Below, one piece after another: positions 15,032 through 23,012 of a stretch of DNA of 64,000 bases. Below the pieces are notes generated by a model. It saw nothing but the letters and a program-made list of their open reading frames with translations, did not search any database and was not told the DNA's origin. Position numbers and translations under genes: made by a program. Every line of letters starts with the position of its first letter. Within the stretch, counting starts at the first letter, position 1. Source of the stretch: Bacteroidota bacterium. GTDB taxonomy: Bacteria > Bacteroidota > Bacteroidia > Flavobacteriales_E > Vicingaceae. The stretch spans positions 237,026 to 301,025 of the forward strand of contig JABFGJ010000004.1 of assembly GCA_013112545.1 (NCBI GenBank), given 5' to 3'.

Positions 15032-16357
15032 ATGGGTATTTCAAACATTTTTTTTATAATCGCTTTAGCAGCAGCAGGTTTTTGGTTTGCTAAAAACTTA
15101 AACAAGATTATTCGAAATATTAATCTGGGTAAGGATATAGATCGAGGAGACAGCAAAGCAGAGCGTTGGAAAAAAATGTTCATGGTGGCTATAGGTCAGT
15201 CAAAAATGGTGAAAAAACCAATTTCTGGGGCATTACACATTGCTGTTTATGTAGGGTTTGTGATTATTAATATTGAAATGCTAGAAATAGTTATTGATGG
15301 CATTTTTGGAACACATCGCGTTTTAGCTGAACCACTTGGAAGTTTTTATAACATTTTAATCGGCTCTTTTGAAATTTTGGCATTTTTGGTATTGATTTCT
15401 TGTCTTATCTTTTTAATACGTAGAAATGTGCTCAAAGTAAAACGTTTTGGATTTCGCGAAATGTTAGGATGGCCTAAAACTGATGCTAATATCATATTAA
15501 TAGTAGAAATTATGCTGATGAGCGCATTTTTGAAAATGAATGCTGCCGACTATGTTTTACAACAGCGAGGTGTAGAGCATTATATTCAAGCTGGGGCGTT
15601 TCCTATAAGTGGAAGTTTAATTGTTCCGCTTTATGAGTCTTTTTCAACTGGCTTTCTCATTTTTGTTGAACGAGTTTCATGGTGGTTTCACATCATTGGC
15701 GTTTTGTTGTTTTTAAATTATTTGCCGTATTCAAAGCACTTTCACATTATCTTAGCTTTCCCAAATGTGTTTTTTTCCAAATTAGATCCTAAAGGAAAAT
15801 TCACCAACATGGAAGCTGTAACAAAGGAGGTTAAACTGATGTTTGACCCTGAAGCTGATCCTTATGCAGCACCAGCCGAACCCGAAGGTCCAGTTGAGCG
15901 ATTCGGTGCTAAAGATGTGCAAGATTTAACCTGGAAACAATTAATGGATGCATATTCTTGTACAGAATGTGGAAGATGTACCGAACAGTGTCCTGCAGCT
16001 CAAACTGGCAAATTACTATCTCCTCGAAAAATAATGATGGATACTCGTGACCGACTTGAGGAAGTAGGCAAGAACATCGCTAAACATGGCGCTGATCATT
16101 CTGATGGGAAATCACTTCTTGGAGATTATATTTTAGAAGAAGAATTATGGGCTTGTACAACTTGTAACGCTTGCACAGAGGCTTGCCCTGTTATGATTGA
16201 CCCTTTATCTATAATTATGGATATGAGAAGATCATTGATTATGGAAGATTCTAAAGCTCCTGCTGAAATTACAAATATGTTAAACAATATAGAAAATAAC
16301 GGAGCGCCGTGGCAATTTTCACAAACTGATAGAGCAAACTGGGTAAATGAAGGATAA
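15032..16357 (+). CDS. Membrane-bound (Fe-S)-binding oxidoreductase subunit (HdrC/GlpC-like)
   Basis: Four to six hydrophobic segments in the first 240 residues (a NarI-like membrane part, with 'HIAVYVGFVIINIEML' and 'WWFHIIGVLLFLNYLPYSKHFH' carrying possible haem ligands) are followed by a dicluster ferredoxin domain: 'CTECGRCTEQCP' at about 310 and 'CTTCNACTEACP' at about 370, each with four Cys for a [4Fe-4S] cluster. It would pass electrons from the membrane quinone pool to a CCG-domain partner encoded two genes downstream. Its end overlaps the next start by 11 bases, so the three genes form one operon. The substrate is unknown. Confidence 0.88.
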   Translation: MGISNIFFIIALAAAGFWFAKNLNKIIRNINLGKDIDRGDSKAERWKKMFMVAIGQSKMVKKPISGALHIAVYVGFVIINIEMLEIVIDGIFGTHRVLAEPLGSFYNILIGSFEILAFLVLISCLIFLIRRNVLKVKRFGFREMLGWPKTDANIILIVEIMLMSAFLKMNAADYVLQQRGVEHYIQAGAFPISGSLIVPLYESFSTGFLIFVERVSWWFHIIGVLLFLNYLPYSKHFHIILAFPNVFFSKLDPKGKFTNMEAVTKEVKLMFDPEADPYAAPAEPEGPVERFGAKDVQDLTWKQLMDAYSCTECGRCTEQCPAAQTGKLLSPRKIMMDTRDRLEEVGKNIAKHGADHSDGKSLLGDYILEEELWACTTCNACTEACPVMIDPLSIIMDMRRSLIMEDSKAPAEITNMLNNIENNGAPWQFSQTDRANWVNEG

Positions 16358-16784
16358 TACACAAAACACAATCAAACTAAAGGACTTAGAAGTAAACGGT
16401 AAGAAACTAAGTCCAGTTTTAGCGGAAGATCAAAAAAACTATATGATAGATATAGATGGAACAATCTGTGATGATATTCCAAATGAAGAACCTGAACGAA
16501 TGGTGACTGCTGAACATTATCCAGATGCTTTAGTTACAATTAACAAGTGGTTTGAAGAAGGACATATCATTACTTATTTTACTTCCAGAACTGAAGATCA
16601 TCGTAAGGTTACAGAAGATTGGTTGAATAAATATGGGTTTAAATACCATGGTTTGTTAATGGGAAAACCACGTGGAGGAAATTACCATTGGATTGATAAT
16701 CATATGGTAAGAGCGACTCGATATAAAGGAAAATTTACGGACTTAATAGATAAAGAAGTTACGATACAAGTATTTGAAAAATAA
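16347..16784 (+). CDS. HAD-like phosphatase in a Fe-S oxidoreductase operon
   Basis: A short HAD-type domain begins near residue 32 with 'NYMIDIDGTICDD' (DxDGT nucleophile loop) and contains 'ITYFTSRTEDHRKVTEDWL' (motif II Ser/Thr) and 'GKPRGGNYHWIDNH' with the motif III Lys and a motif IV-like Asp. At 145 residues it has no large cap domain. Databases often label relatives 'phosphoheptose isomerase', which the sequence does not support. It overlaps the upstream Fe-S gene and is followed 4 bases later by the CCG-domain gene, an arrangement I know from other Bacteroidota. The substrate is unknown. Confidence 0.78.
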   Translation: MKDNTQNTIKLKDLEVNGKKLSPVLAEDQKNYMIDIDGTICDDIPNEEPERMVTAEHYPDALVTINKWFEEGHIITYFTSRTEDHRKVTEDWLNKYGFKYHGLLMGKPRGGNYHWIDNHMVRATRYKGKFTDLIDKEVTIQVFEK

Positions 16785-16788
16785 AGAT

Positions 16789-17580
16789 ATGAGCGAATCA
16801 TTGCAAGTTAACACCATGGCCGACTTAATGGCTCAAGGAAAGAAACCTGAAGTTTTATTTTGGGTAGGTTGCGCAGGAAGTTTTGACGATAGAGCAAAAA
16901 AAATTACCCGTGCTTTTGTTAAGATTTTGAATAATGTAGGGGTCAATTTTGCGATTTTAGGAACTGAGGAAAGTTGCACAGGAGATCCCGCAAAAAGAGC
17001 AGGGAACGAGTTTTTGTTTCAAATGCAAGCCATGTCAAACATTCAAGTGTTAAATGGCTATGAAGTCAAAAAAATTGTAACAACTTGTCCTCATTGTTTT
17101 AATACTTTAAAAAACGAATACCCAGGCTTAGGAGGTAATTATGAAGTGATGCATCATTCTCAGTTTTTGCAAAAATTGATGGAAGAAGGAAAGCTTAAAA
17201 TTGAAGGGGGAGAATTTAAAGGGAAAAAAATTAGTTTTCACGACCCTTGCTACTTGGGAAGAGCCAATGGTGAATACGAAGCTCCTCGTAATCTATTACA
17301 AGAATTAGATGCCGAATTAGTTGAGCTGAAAAGGTGTAAAACTCAAGGTTTATGTTGTGGAGCTGGTGGTGCACAAATGTTTAAAGAAGCTGAACCGGGG
17401 AAAAAAGAAATAAACATTGAACGAATGGAAGATGTGGAAGAAGCAAAACCAGATATAGTTGCTGTGGGCTGTCCGTTCTGCATGACCATGATGACTGATG
17501 GAGTTAAAACAAAGGAAAAAGAAGACAGTATAAAAGTTTATGATTTAGCTGAGTTAATTGCAGAAAGCAACAAACTTTAA
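16789..17580 (+). CDS. CCG-domain (Fe-S)-binding oxidoreductase subunit (HdrB/GlcF-like)
   Basis: ATG 16789 is the natural start (a TTG 15 bases earlier lies inside the upstream gene). Two cysteine-rich CCG regions are visible: 'EESCTGDPAKRAG' with 'TTCPHCFNTLKNEYP', then 'FHDPCYLGR', 'GLCCGAGGAQMF' and 'VGCPFCMTMMTDG'. These bind the unusual [4Fe-4S] clusters of heterodisulfide-reductase B and glycolate-oxidase F subunits. The protein has no membrane segment and would work with the membrane Fe-S protein encoded two genes upstream. The electron donor or acceptor is not known; lactate, glycolate or quinone chemistry are all possible. Confidence 0.88.
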   Translation: MSESLQVNTMADLMAQGKKPEVLFWVGCAGSFDDRAKKITRAFVKILNNVGVNFAILGTEESCTGDPAKRAGNEFLFQMQAMSNIQVLNGYEVKKIVTTCPHCFNTLKNEYPGLGGNYEVMHHSQFLQKLMEEGKLKIEGGEFKGKKISFHDPCYLGRANGEYEAPRNLLQELDAELVELKRCKTQGLCCGAGGAQMFKEAEPGKKEINIERMEDVEEAKPDIVAVGCPFCMTMMTDGVKTKEKEDSIKVYDLAELIAESNKL

Positions 17581-17651
17581 TTCCTTAAACCGTATGATGT
17601 TCTCATAAACCTAAGTTATAGTAATTTTAATTTTTAATGTTTTTCAATTCT

Positions 17652-17659
17652 TACCTTTG
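17652..17659 (+). promoter_or_regulatory. Possible -7 element of the gene at 17676
   Basis: TACCTTTG fits TAnnTTTG and ends 16 bases before the ATG. No clear TTG box is visible 17-23 bases upstream. Confidence 0.35.
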
Positions 17660-17675
17660 AAATAATAATATAACT

Positions 17676-18152
17676 ATGGATTATAAAGACCTATCGGATC
17701 ATAGCAAAGTTTGGATTTATCAAAGCAACCGAAAGTTGACTGATGATGAAGTTTCTGAAATTAAGAATTATGGAAAGAAATTTATTGATACATGGTCAGC
17801 ACATGGCAGTGAATTAAATGCAGCATTTGAAATATTTTACAATCAATTTATCGTCTTGTTTGCCGATGAAACTCAAGTCAAAACCTCTGGATGTAGCATA
17901 GACGCTTCTACAAGGTTTATTAAAGATATACAAAATGCATATCGTTTAGATTTGTTCGATAGAATGAACATTGCTTTTATGGCAGGAAATAAAGTTGATA
18001 CCCTACGTATGACAGATTTTCAAAATTCAATTGCAGCAAAACGAATTACCGAAAATACGATAGTATTCAATAACCTTGTAAATAATAAAAAGGATTTTAT
18101 GAATGCTTGGAAAGTTCCGCTAAAAGATAGCTGGCATAAGCAATTGCTTTAA
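17676..18152 (+). CDS. Conserved Bacteroidota protein of unknown function (often mislabelled ABC transporter ATPase)
   Basis: The 158-residue cytoplasmic protein has conserved-looking segments 'KVWIYQSNRKLTDDE', 'WSAHGSELNAAFEIFYNQFIVLFADE', 'SGCSIDASTRFI' and 'ITENTIVFNNLV'. I recognise this as a small family common in Bacteroidota that is often labelled ABC transporter ATPase, yet there is no Walker A, Walker B or ABC signature here. The single Cys in SGCSID is striking. It begins 95 bases after the Fe-S operon with its own candidate promoter and ends 6 bases before a convergent gene. Confidence 0.8.
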   Translation: MDYKDLSDHSKVWIYQSNRKLTDDEVSEIKNYGKKFIDTWSAHGSELNAAFEIFYNQFIVLFADETQVKTSGCSIDASTRFIKDIQNAYRLDLFDRMNIAFMAGNKVDTLRMTDFQNSIAAKRITENTIVFNNLVNNKKDFMNAWKVPLKDSWHKQLL

Positions 18153-18158
18153 ATAGAG

Positions 18159-18827
18159 CTAAATCCAGCCCTTGATTTTGTAATAACTTATTGCAAAATA
18201 TTCTCGCAGCACTTTAATTTCATACACCATATAACTCCACATGTTATAGCGCAAGGATAAATTTTTGATTCTTGTATCTTTTCTTTCAGTTTTATCTTTT
18301 AAATTCTCAGCATCGCTTGGAATCTCAAATGTTGGTAGGGAAGAAATTTTTTTAAAACCTTGTTTCTCAAAACATTTTACCGACCGATACATGTGCTCTG
18401 GTGCAGTCACAATGAGAATTTGTTTCGATTTATCACGTATCATTTTTGCTATATTACATGCTTGAGAGTAAGTATTGAACCCCTGAGGTTCGTAGCTGAT
18501 TCTATTTGTATCAATCCCTTTTAAAATCAATTCATGAGCCATTAAATCTAACTGATATAAACTATCGTATTCATTATATGGCAAAGCAATGATAATTTTA
18601 GCTCGAGGATTTTTATTTCCAGCCTCAGCTCCAAAATAGGTTCTTACCAATCCAGATGGCGAGGGCATGCCATCACCGCCCATGATGATTATATAATCTA
18701 CCTGTTGATTTGTTATGAGCTTGGTTAAAGCCAAACGATGATAAGCGTTGTAGGGTATATCAGTAAAAGCAAGCACAACAAAAACTAGAGCTAAAAGCCC
18801 TGAAAGCTTAATCGCATGTTTTGCCAT
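18159..18827 (-). CDS. YdcF/ElyC-like DUF218 protein
   Basis: With the ATG start (MAKHAIKLSG) the protein has one N-terminal membrane anchor (about 7-24) and then a DUF218 fold: 'VDYIIIMGGDGMPSP' and 'ILKGIDTNRISYEPQGFNTYSQACNIAKMI' and 'ILIVTAPEHMYRSVKCFEKQGF', the characteristic YdcF/SanA motifs. A TTG 45 bases further upstream would add a polar N-terminus. Family members such as ElyC and SanA affect envelope integrity; the reaction is uncertain. The gene is convergent with the unknown-function gene before it. Confidence 0.85.
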   Translation of the reverse strand: MAKHAIKLSGLLALVFVVLAFTDIPYNAYHRLALTKLITNQQVDYIIIMGGDGMPSPSGLVRTYFGAEAGNKNPRAKIIIALPYNEYDSLYQLDLMAHELILKGIDTNRISYEPQGFNTYSQACNIAKMIRDKSKQILIVTAPEHMYRSVKCFEKQGFKKISSLPTFEIPSDAENLKDKTERKDTRIKNLSLRYNMWSYMVYEIKVLREYFAISYYKIKGWI

Positions 18828-18996
18828 TTTTTTAGAGAAATGAAGTACCTTCTGTATATATGTTTTAAACAAAATGAATCTAAGATTTATAAAACAAATT
18901 AAGGCAATAATTCATGCTTAAAAAAAAATATTAATAAACAGGTACTCGCTCAAAAGAGAAAAATTGTAATAGTGCTATTTAGAGTTGTAATAGAAT

Positions 18997-19431
18997 TTAA
19001 TCTAAAGGAATGATTAAAACAGGAATTTTAGATTGTTCGATAATTTCTGAAGAAGTACTTCCTATAAATGCATTATAGAAAAAACCACGGTCATGATGAC
19101 CAGCAATAATCAAATCAACATTTAGTTTCTTAGATTCTTCAATAATCATTTCAATAGTAGCTCCTTGCACTAGCAAACCTTCAGAGTCAACTCCTTTACT
19201 TTTTAATGAAGCTGAATAATCTTGAAGCTGCTTATGTTCTTTGCGCAATTCAGCAGCCATCATGTCTCTAATGTATTTCGGGCCAACTTCAAACCCAACA
19301 AAATCAGGATTTGGGTCAGCAATGTGCATCAACCATAATTTAGAACCAAATGCTTTGGCTAGTTGCAAGGCATGATTAATTAATCGTTCTTCTTTATTAT
19401 TAAAATCGATGGTAACTAATATCTGCTTCAT
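18997..19431 (-). CDS. Universal stress protein (UspA family)
   Basis: A single 144-residue Usp domain: 'ILVTIDFNNKEERLINHALQLAKAFGSKLWLMHIADP' at the start and 'LIIAGHHDRGFFYNAFIGSTSSEIIEQSKIPVLIIPL' at the end, the latter carrying the G-x2-G-x9-G(S/T)-type nucleotide-binding loop in slightly altered form. It is a soluble protein of the general stress response. It stands alone between the YdcF-like and the glycosyltransferase genes. Confidence 0.92.
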   Translation of the reverse strand: MKQILVTIDFNNKEERLINHALQLAKAFGSKLWLMHIADPNPDFVGFEVGPKYIRDMMAAELRKEHKQLQDYSASLKSKGVDSEGLLVQGATIEMIIEESKKLNVDLIIAGHHDRGFFYNAFIGSTSSEIIEQSKIPVLIIPLD

Positions 19432-19584
19432 TTCTTAATGTTTTAATGTACTATTTAATTTGAATAAGCTTCAAATGGTACATTCCAAATTAGGTTTTTA
19501 ATTAAACTATTTCAAATTAATAATTGAATTAATTTATTAACCAACTTGAACCCATTTGATTAATCTATCTTGAAATGAGCTGGC

Positions 19585-20859
19585 TTAAGCCTTCAAAATA
19601 GCATTCGCATAATTCTGCCAGCTTAACTCTTTGGTTTTTTCGGCTACGTTTTCTCTTGGCAGTGGATTGTCTAAGAATCGAATCATTTGCTCTGCCATAG
19701 ATTGTATATTATCTGCTTCAGCTAAATAGCCATTATAGCCATCCTCAATAGTTTCTGGAAAATGACCAACCTTGGTCGCCAATAAAGGCAGTTTAAAGTT
19801 ATAACTCAAGGATTCAATTCCCGATGGCGTTGCATATTCGTAAAATAAACAAACGACATCACTTACTTGAAAATACTTGTTGACATCTTCATTTGGCACA
19901 AAGGTATTCACGACCATAATACTGTCTTGCAAACCTAAGGAATCAACCAAAGCCAATGGATTGTATTCTCTTTCATCATCCGCTTTTTTCAAAAAAAGCT
20001 TTTTGGCTAAACCAAATACAGCATTCTTTACTTTGGTGCTCATTTTAGTACTGTCCAAAGTTGCCCAAAAAGATTCTCCACAGATTAACAAGGAGACATC
20101 ATCACGTTTTTCAGCTACTAATTTAAAAGCTTCAATTAGGTTATGCAAACCTTTGTATTTACGGATAAATCCAAAAAATAAGAAGACATTTTTCTTCAGT
20201 TTATGTTCCTGTTTAAAGGCTGCTACATCAAAATTAGCATCTGGTTGAAACAAGTCGTAAATCGGGTGGTAAAGTTTGATTACCGTATTGTCATTTTTAG
20301 TATTTCGCTCTCCAGTTTCGTTTACTTTGAAGTTTTTATTAGGGAAAGTCTCTTTTAGTTCATCAACGGTTTTGTATGCATGTACGATGTAATTATCCGA
20401 TTGTCCAATTCCGTATTTGGTAAACAATTGGTCTAATTTGCTATTCTCTTTTTGAATGACAAAATGCAAATCAAAAATCACTTCTATATCTGAGTGTTTT
20501 TGCAAACGCTTGGCCAACCAACCCAAAGGCAAGCCTTGCACAGCAATAGACCATTGAAAAATCACTTTCTCGGGCTTTAGCTCAATTAAGTATTTGTATG
20601 TTGCTCTCCAAGATGCTGGATTGTTGTAATTGGTAATGTACTTTACTTGTATGTTGGTGCCTTCTAAAAAGTCCGTTTTACTGCTTTTATCTACAAATTC
20701 ACGGGGAATAATAGCAGGGTATTGCTGAGTCCATGAAACAATATGGACTTCAACATCGTCCATTTTGTCAAATGTTTTAGCCAAGGAGGTATTGTAATTC
20801 GAAATACCTCCTTTAAATTTTGGCCCTGGACCAAAACAAACAATCTTACGCTTGCTCAT
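19585..20859 (-). CDS. Glycosyltransferase, family 4 type
   Basis: The 424-residue protein has the two-domain GT-B layout. The N-terminal domain starts 'KIVCFGPGPKFKGGISNYNTSLAKTFD' (GGI acceptor loop); the C-terminal donor domain has 'VFLFFGFIRKYKGLHNLIEAFKLV', 'NTFVPNEDVNKYFQVSDVVCLFYEYATPSGIESLSYNFKLPLLATKVGHFPETIEDGYNGYLAE', including the conserved E-x7-E-type region. It would transfer a sugar from a nucleotide donor onto a surface glycan precursor. Its start overlaps the end of the epimerase gene by 14 bases, so the two are translated together and probably belong to one polysaccharide pathway. Confidence 0.88.
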   Translation of the reverse strand: MSKRKIVCFGPGPKFKGGISNYNTSLAKTFDKMDDVEVHIVSWTQQYPAIIPREFVDKSSKTDFLEGTNIQVKYITNYNNPASWRATYKYLIELKPEKVIFQWSIAVQGLPLGWLAKRLQKHSDIEVIFDLHFVIQKENSKLDQLFTKYGIGQSDNYIVHAYKTVDELKETFPNKNFKVNETGERNTKNDNTVIKLYHPIYDLFQPDANFDVAAFKQEHKLKKNVFLFFGFIRKYKGLHNLIEAFKLVAEKRDDVSLLICGESFWATLDSTKMSTKVKNAVFGLAKKLFLKKADDEREYNPLALVDSLGLQDSIMVVNTFVPNEDVNKYFQVSDVVCLFYEYATPSGIESLSYNFKLPLLATKVGHFPETIEDGYNGYLAEADNIQSMAEQMIRFLDNPLPRENVAEKTKELSWQNYANAILKA

Positions 20860-21907
20860 TAGCTTTTTTATTTTCTACGGCTTTATCATAAACTCGTTTC
20901 ATTCCTTCACGGATAGAAATTTTAGGTTCCCAGCCTAAATTTTCTTTAACCCAATCCATGTTGCAGTATCGAGAATGAACTCCAACTGGTTTATCTAATA
21001 AAGGTTTAATTTCGGGCTTGTAACCCGCAAAATCAGTAAACATGTCGATTAAATCAAGGAATGTAGTTAGCTCACCTTGGCCAATGTTAATTGCTGTTCC
21101 ATCTGTGATTTTTTCCATTGCTAAAAGTGTGCAATCCAAAACATCGTCTATATGGACGAAATCTCTTCCTTGCATACCTGAGCCCCAAACTTCAAATGGT
21201 TCTTCTTTATTGGCTGCCCTAGCAGCAATTGCAGGTACAGGATAAGTCAAATCTTGATCTTCTCCATAGCCAGAGAAAGGTCGAATACAAGTTACAGAAA
21301 CACCGTAATGTTTTGCAGCGATGTGAGCCAAATATTCACCAGTAAGTTTAGACCAACCATAAGTCATATCTGGCTGACCCATTTTGGTGAAATCAATATC
21401 AGATTCTGATAAAGCAATAGCGTTTGTGTCTGTTTGTAAGTCAACTGGATATGCAGCGCTAGAGCTTGGGTATAGTACTCTACTAGGTTTATGTCTGCAA
21501 ATCCAATAAAAGAATTCAGCATCTATCGATAAATCTAGGGCAACCATCATAGGGTCGCCATCAATTTTAGCTCTACCGCCTACAATTGCCGCAAAGTGAA
21601 ACACATCTGCAAACTTGTCGAATTCCATTCCATAGGTATCTTGAAAATGTTTTTCATTGTTGTTTAAACTATGCAAGGTATTTCTAAAATCCTCATGAAT
21701 AAAAACCAAACGATCATTCTCACCATAAAAGGATGCATTCTTGTCAGTTCTATTTAATTCTGCTTTTAACCATGTTTTTGGTTCTGTACCTACAGACAAA
21801 TCATCTATAAAAATGATTCGATCCTGAGTATTTTTAAATAATCGGTTTACCATGTTTCGGCCAACAAATCCGCAGCCACCAGATACTAAATGCGTTTTAA
21901 TCATCAA
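20846..21907 (-). CDS. NAD-dependent epimerase/dehydratase
   Basis: An extended short-chain dehydrogenase: Rossmann loop 'VSGGCGFVGRNMV' at the N-terminus, 'ADVFHFAAIVGG', a 'SSSAAYP' active-site Ser region, the catalytic YxxxK in 'YGWSKLTGEYLA' and 'CIRPFSGYGEDQD'. At 353 residues it fits nucleotide-sugar epimerases or dehydratases. The downstream overlapping glycosyltransferase suggests it supplies an activated sugar. Two ATG codons stand in tandem at the start and either could be used. Substrate specificity cannot be read from the sequence. Confidence 0.9.
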   Translation of the reverse strand: MMIKTHLVSGGCGFVGRNMVNRLFKNTQDRIIFIDDLSVGTEPKTWLKAELNRTDKNASFYGENDRLVFIHEDFRNTLHSLNNNEKHFQDTYGMEFDKFADVFHFAAIVGGRAKIDGDPMMVALDLSIDAEFFYWICRHKPSRVLYPSSSAAYPVDLQTDTNAIALSESDIDFTKMGQPDMTYGWSKLTGEYLAHIAAKHYGVSVTCIRPFSGYGEDQDLTYPVPAIAARAANKEEPFEVWGSGMQGRDFVHIDDVLDCTLLAMEKITDGTAINIGQGELTTFLDLIDMFTDFAGYKPEIKPLLDKPVGVHSRYCNMDWVKENLGWEPKISIREGMKRVYDKAVENKKANEQA

Positions 21908-21917
21908 ATTGGAATGT

Positions 21918-21925
21918 TATATTTG
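21918..21925 (+). promoter_or_regulatory. Possible -7 element of the HAD phosphatase gene
   Basis: TATATTTG matches TAnnTTTG exactly in the 104-base divergent gap, 86 bases before the ATG at 22012. No TTG box at standard spacing was found, so confidence is low. Confidence 0.3.
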
Positions 21926-22011
21926 AACTTCTTTATAAGGTTGACGAATTTCGCCAAAAAATGGGTGTTTACAAACTCTAAAAGAAACAAATAAACAAGA
22001 AAAATAGAGAT

Positions 22012-22545
22012 ATGGACATAAAAGATTTAGGGGTAGATAAAACATGGACACTGTTTTTAGACCGAGATGGAGTAATCAATGAAAAATTAGAAAACGATTA
22101 TGTTAAAAATTTGGCAGAATTTAAATTTATAAAAGGAGCCAAAGAAGCTATAGTCGCCTTTTCTAAGATTTTCGGAAGAATTGTAGTGGTAACCAACCAA
22201 CAAGGAATTGGAAAAGGAATCATGTCGCATGAAGAGTTGAAAATAGTGCATGATTATATGCAAGAGGAGATAGAAAAAGCAGGAGGGAAGCTAGATCAAA
22301 TTTATTATTGTCCTGAATTAGCTGCTGCAAATGCACCTTGCCGCAAACCAAATATAGGAATGGCAGAGCAGGCTCAAAAAGATTTTCCAGAAATAGACTT
22401 TGAGAAATCGATTATGATTGGTGATTCTGTTTCTGATATAGAGATGGGAGTGAAGACCGGTATGTTTACTGTATTTATTAGTTCTGGAAAAAAATCAGAG
22501 TTGGCAGATTGGAAAGTAGGAAGTTTAAGTGATTTGAAGTTTTAG
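22012..22545 (+). CDS. HAD-IIIA phosphatase, GmhB/HisB-N-like
   Basis: The 177-residue enzyme has all HAD motifs: 'FLDRDGVINEKLENDYV' (motif I, DxDGVINE as in GmhB), 'VVTNQQGIGKG' (motif II), 'CRKPNIGM' (motif III Lys) and 'IGDSVSDIEMG' (motif IV). GmhB removes the 7-phosphate of heptose bisphosphate for LPS inner core. However, the zinc loop is altered: it reads 'YYCPELAAANAPCRKP', lacking the His and one Cys of the usual CxH...CxC. A heptose or other sugar-phosphate substrate is likely given the glycosyltransferase-epimerase pair next door. Confidence 0.85.
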   Translation: MDIKDLGVDKTWTLFLDRDGVINEKLENDYVKNLAEFKFIKGAKEAIVAFSKIFGRIVVVTNQQGIGKGIMSHEELKIVHDYMQEEIEKAGGKLDQIYYCPELAAANAPCRKPNIGMAEQAQKDFPEIDFEKSIMIGDSVSDIEMGVKTGMFTVFISSGKKSELADWKVGSLSDLKF

Positions 22546-22629
22546 AAGATTGAGCTGTGTTTAAATGCTTTGTTAAAGCAACTATTTAGTTTACCATACT
22601 GTATTACCTTCTTTATCAGCATGTATTGT

Positions 22630-22911
22630 TCAACTACTACAAGAAAAATCAGCAAAGAAGAAAATATAGATTAAAACAAGCAAAGTAATTGTTCCTGCAA
22701 TTGAGCTTCGAGTTGTTGCACGTTTTTTTTGTGCCAACAGTTTGATTCTGATTCTTTCGATATCTTCAGGTGATGCAGGTTTTTGGTTTAGCTTGTTTTT
22801 ATTGTCGGATTTATATTTCTGAAATTTAAAGCATTTATCCTTAGTCGCATTTTTTAACTTGCGATTATTTCTCATCGAGCCCTCTCCGTCCTTGGCGAAA
22901 CCTACGCCCAT
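22630..22911 (-). CDS. Small conserved tail-anchored membrane protein
   Basis: The 93-residue protein begins 'MGVGFAKDGEGSMRNNRKLKNA', a basic and Gly-rich start that I know from small Bacteroidota proteins of unknown function. A polar, Lys-rich middle is followed by one hydrophobic segment at about 71-87 ('GTITLLVLIYIFFFADF'), so the N-terminus probably faces the cytoplasm. It stands alone, upstream of the OmpA-like gene terminator when read on the minus strand. Confidence 0.65.
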   Translation of the reverse strand: MGVGFAKDGEGSMRNNRKLKNATKDKCFKFQKYKSDNKNKLNQKPASPEDIERIRIKLLAQKKRATTRSSIAGTITLLVLIYIFFFADFSCSS

Positions 22912-22954
22912 AATTAAATATTAAATTCAGTAATTTTTTTTAGCTAAGTTAAGC

Positions 22955-22990
22955 ACAAAAAAAAGCCGCTTCAAATATGAGGCGGCTTCT
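22955..22990 (-). terminator. Rho-independent terminator of the OmpA-like gene
   Basis: AAGCCGC (22963-22969) and GCGGCTT (22982-22988) form a GC-rich stem with a 12-base loop. Read on the minus strand the stem is followed by a run of T (the A-run at about 22957-22964 on the plus strand). It lies 23 bases past the stop of the OmpA-like gene. Confidence 0.8.
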
Positions 22991-23012
22991 TCTTTATTAA
23001 TTGAAAATTGAT

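Noticed and set aside
16347..16784. Phosphoheptose isomerase as the product name
   Set aside because: The protein has HAD motifs (DIDGT, TSRT, GKPR) and no SIS domain.
17676..18152. ABC transporter ATPase as the product name
   Set aside because: No Walker A, Walker B or signature motif is present.
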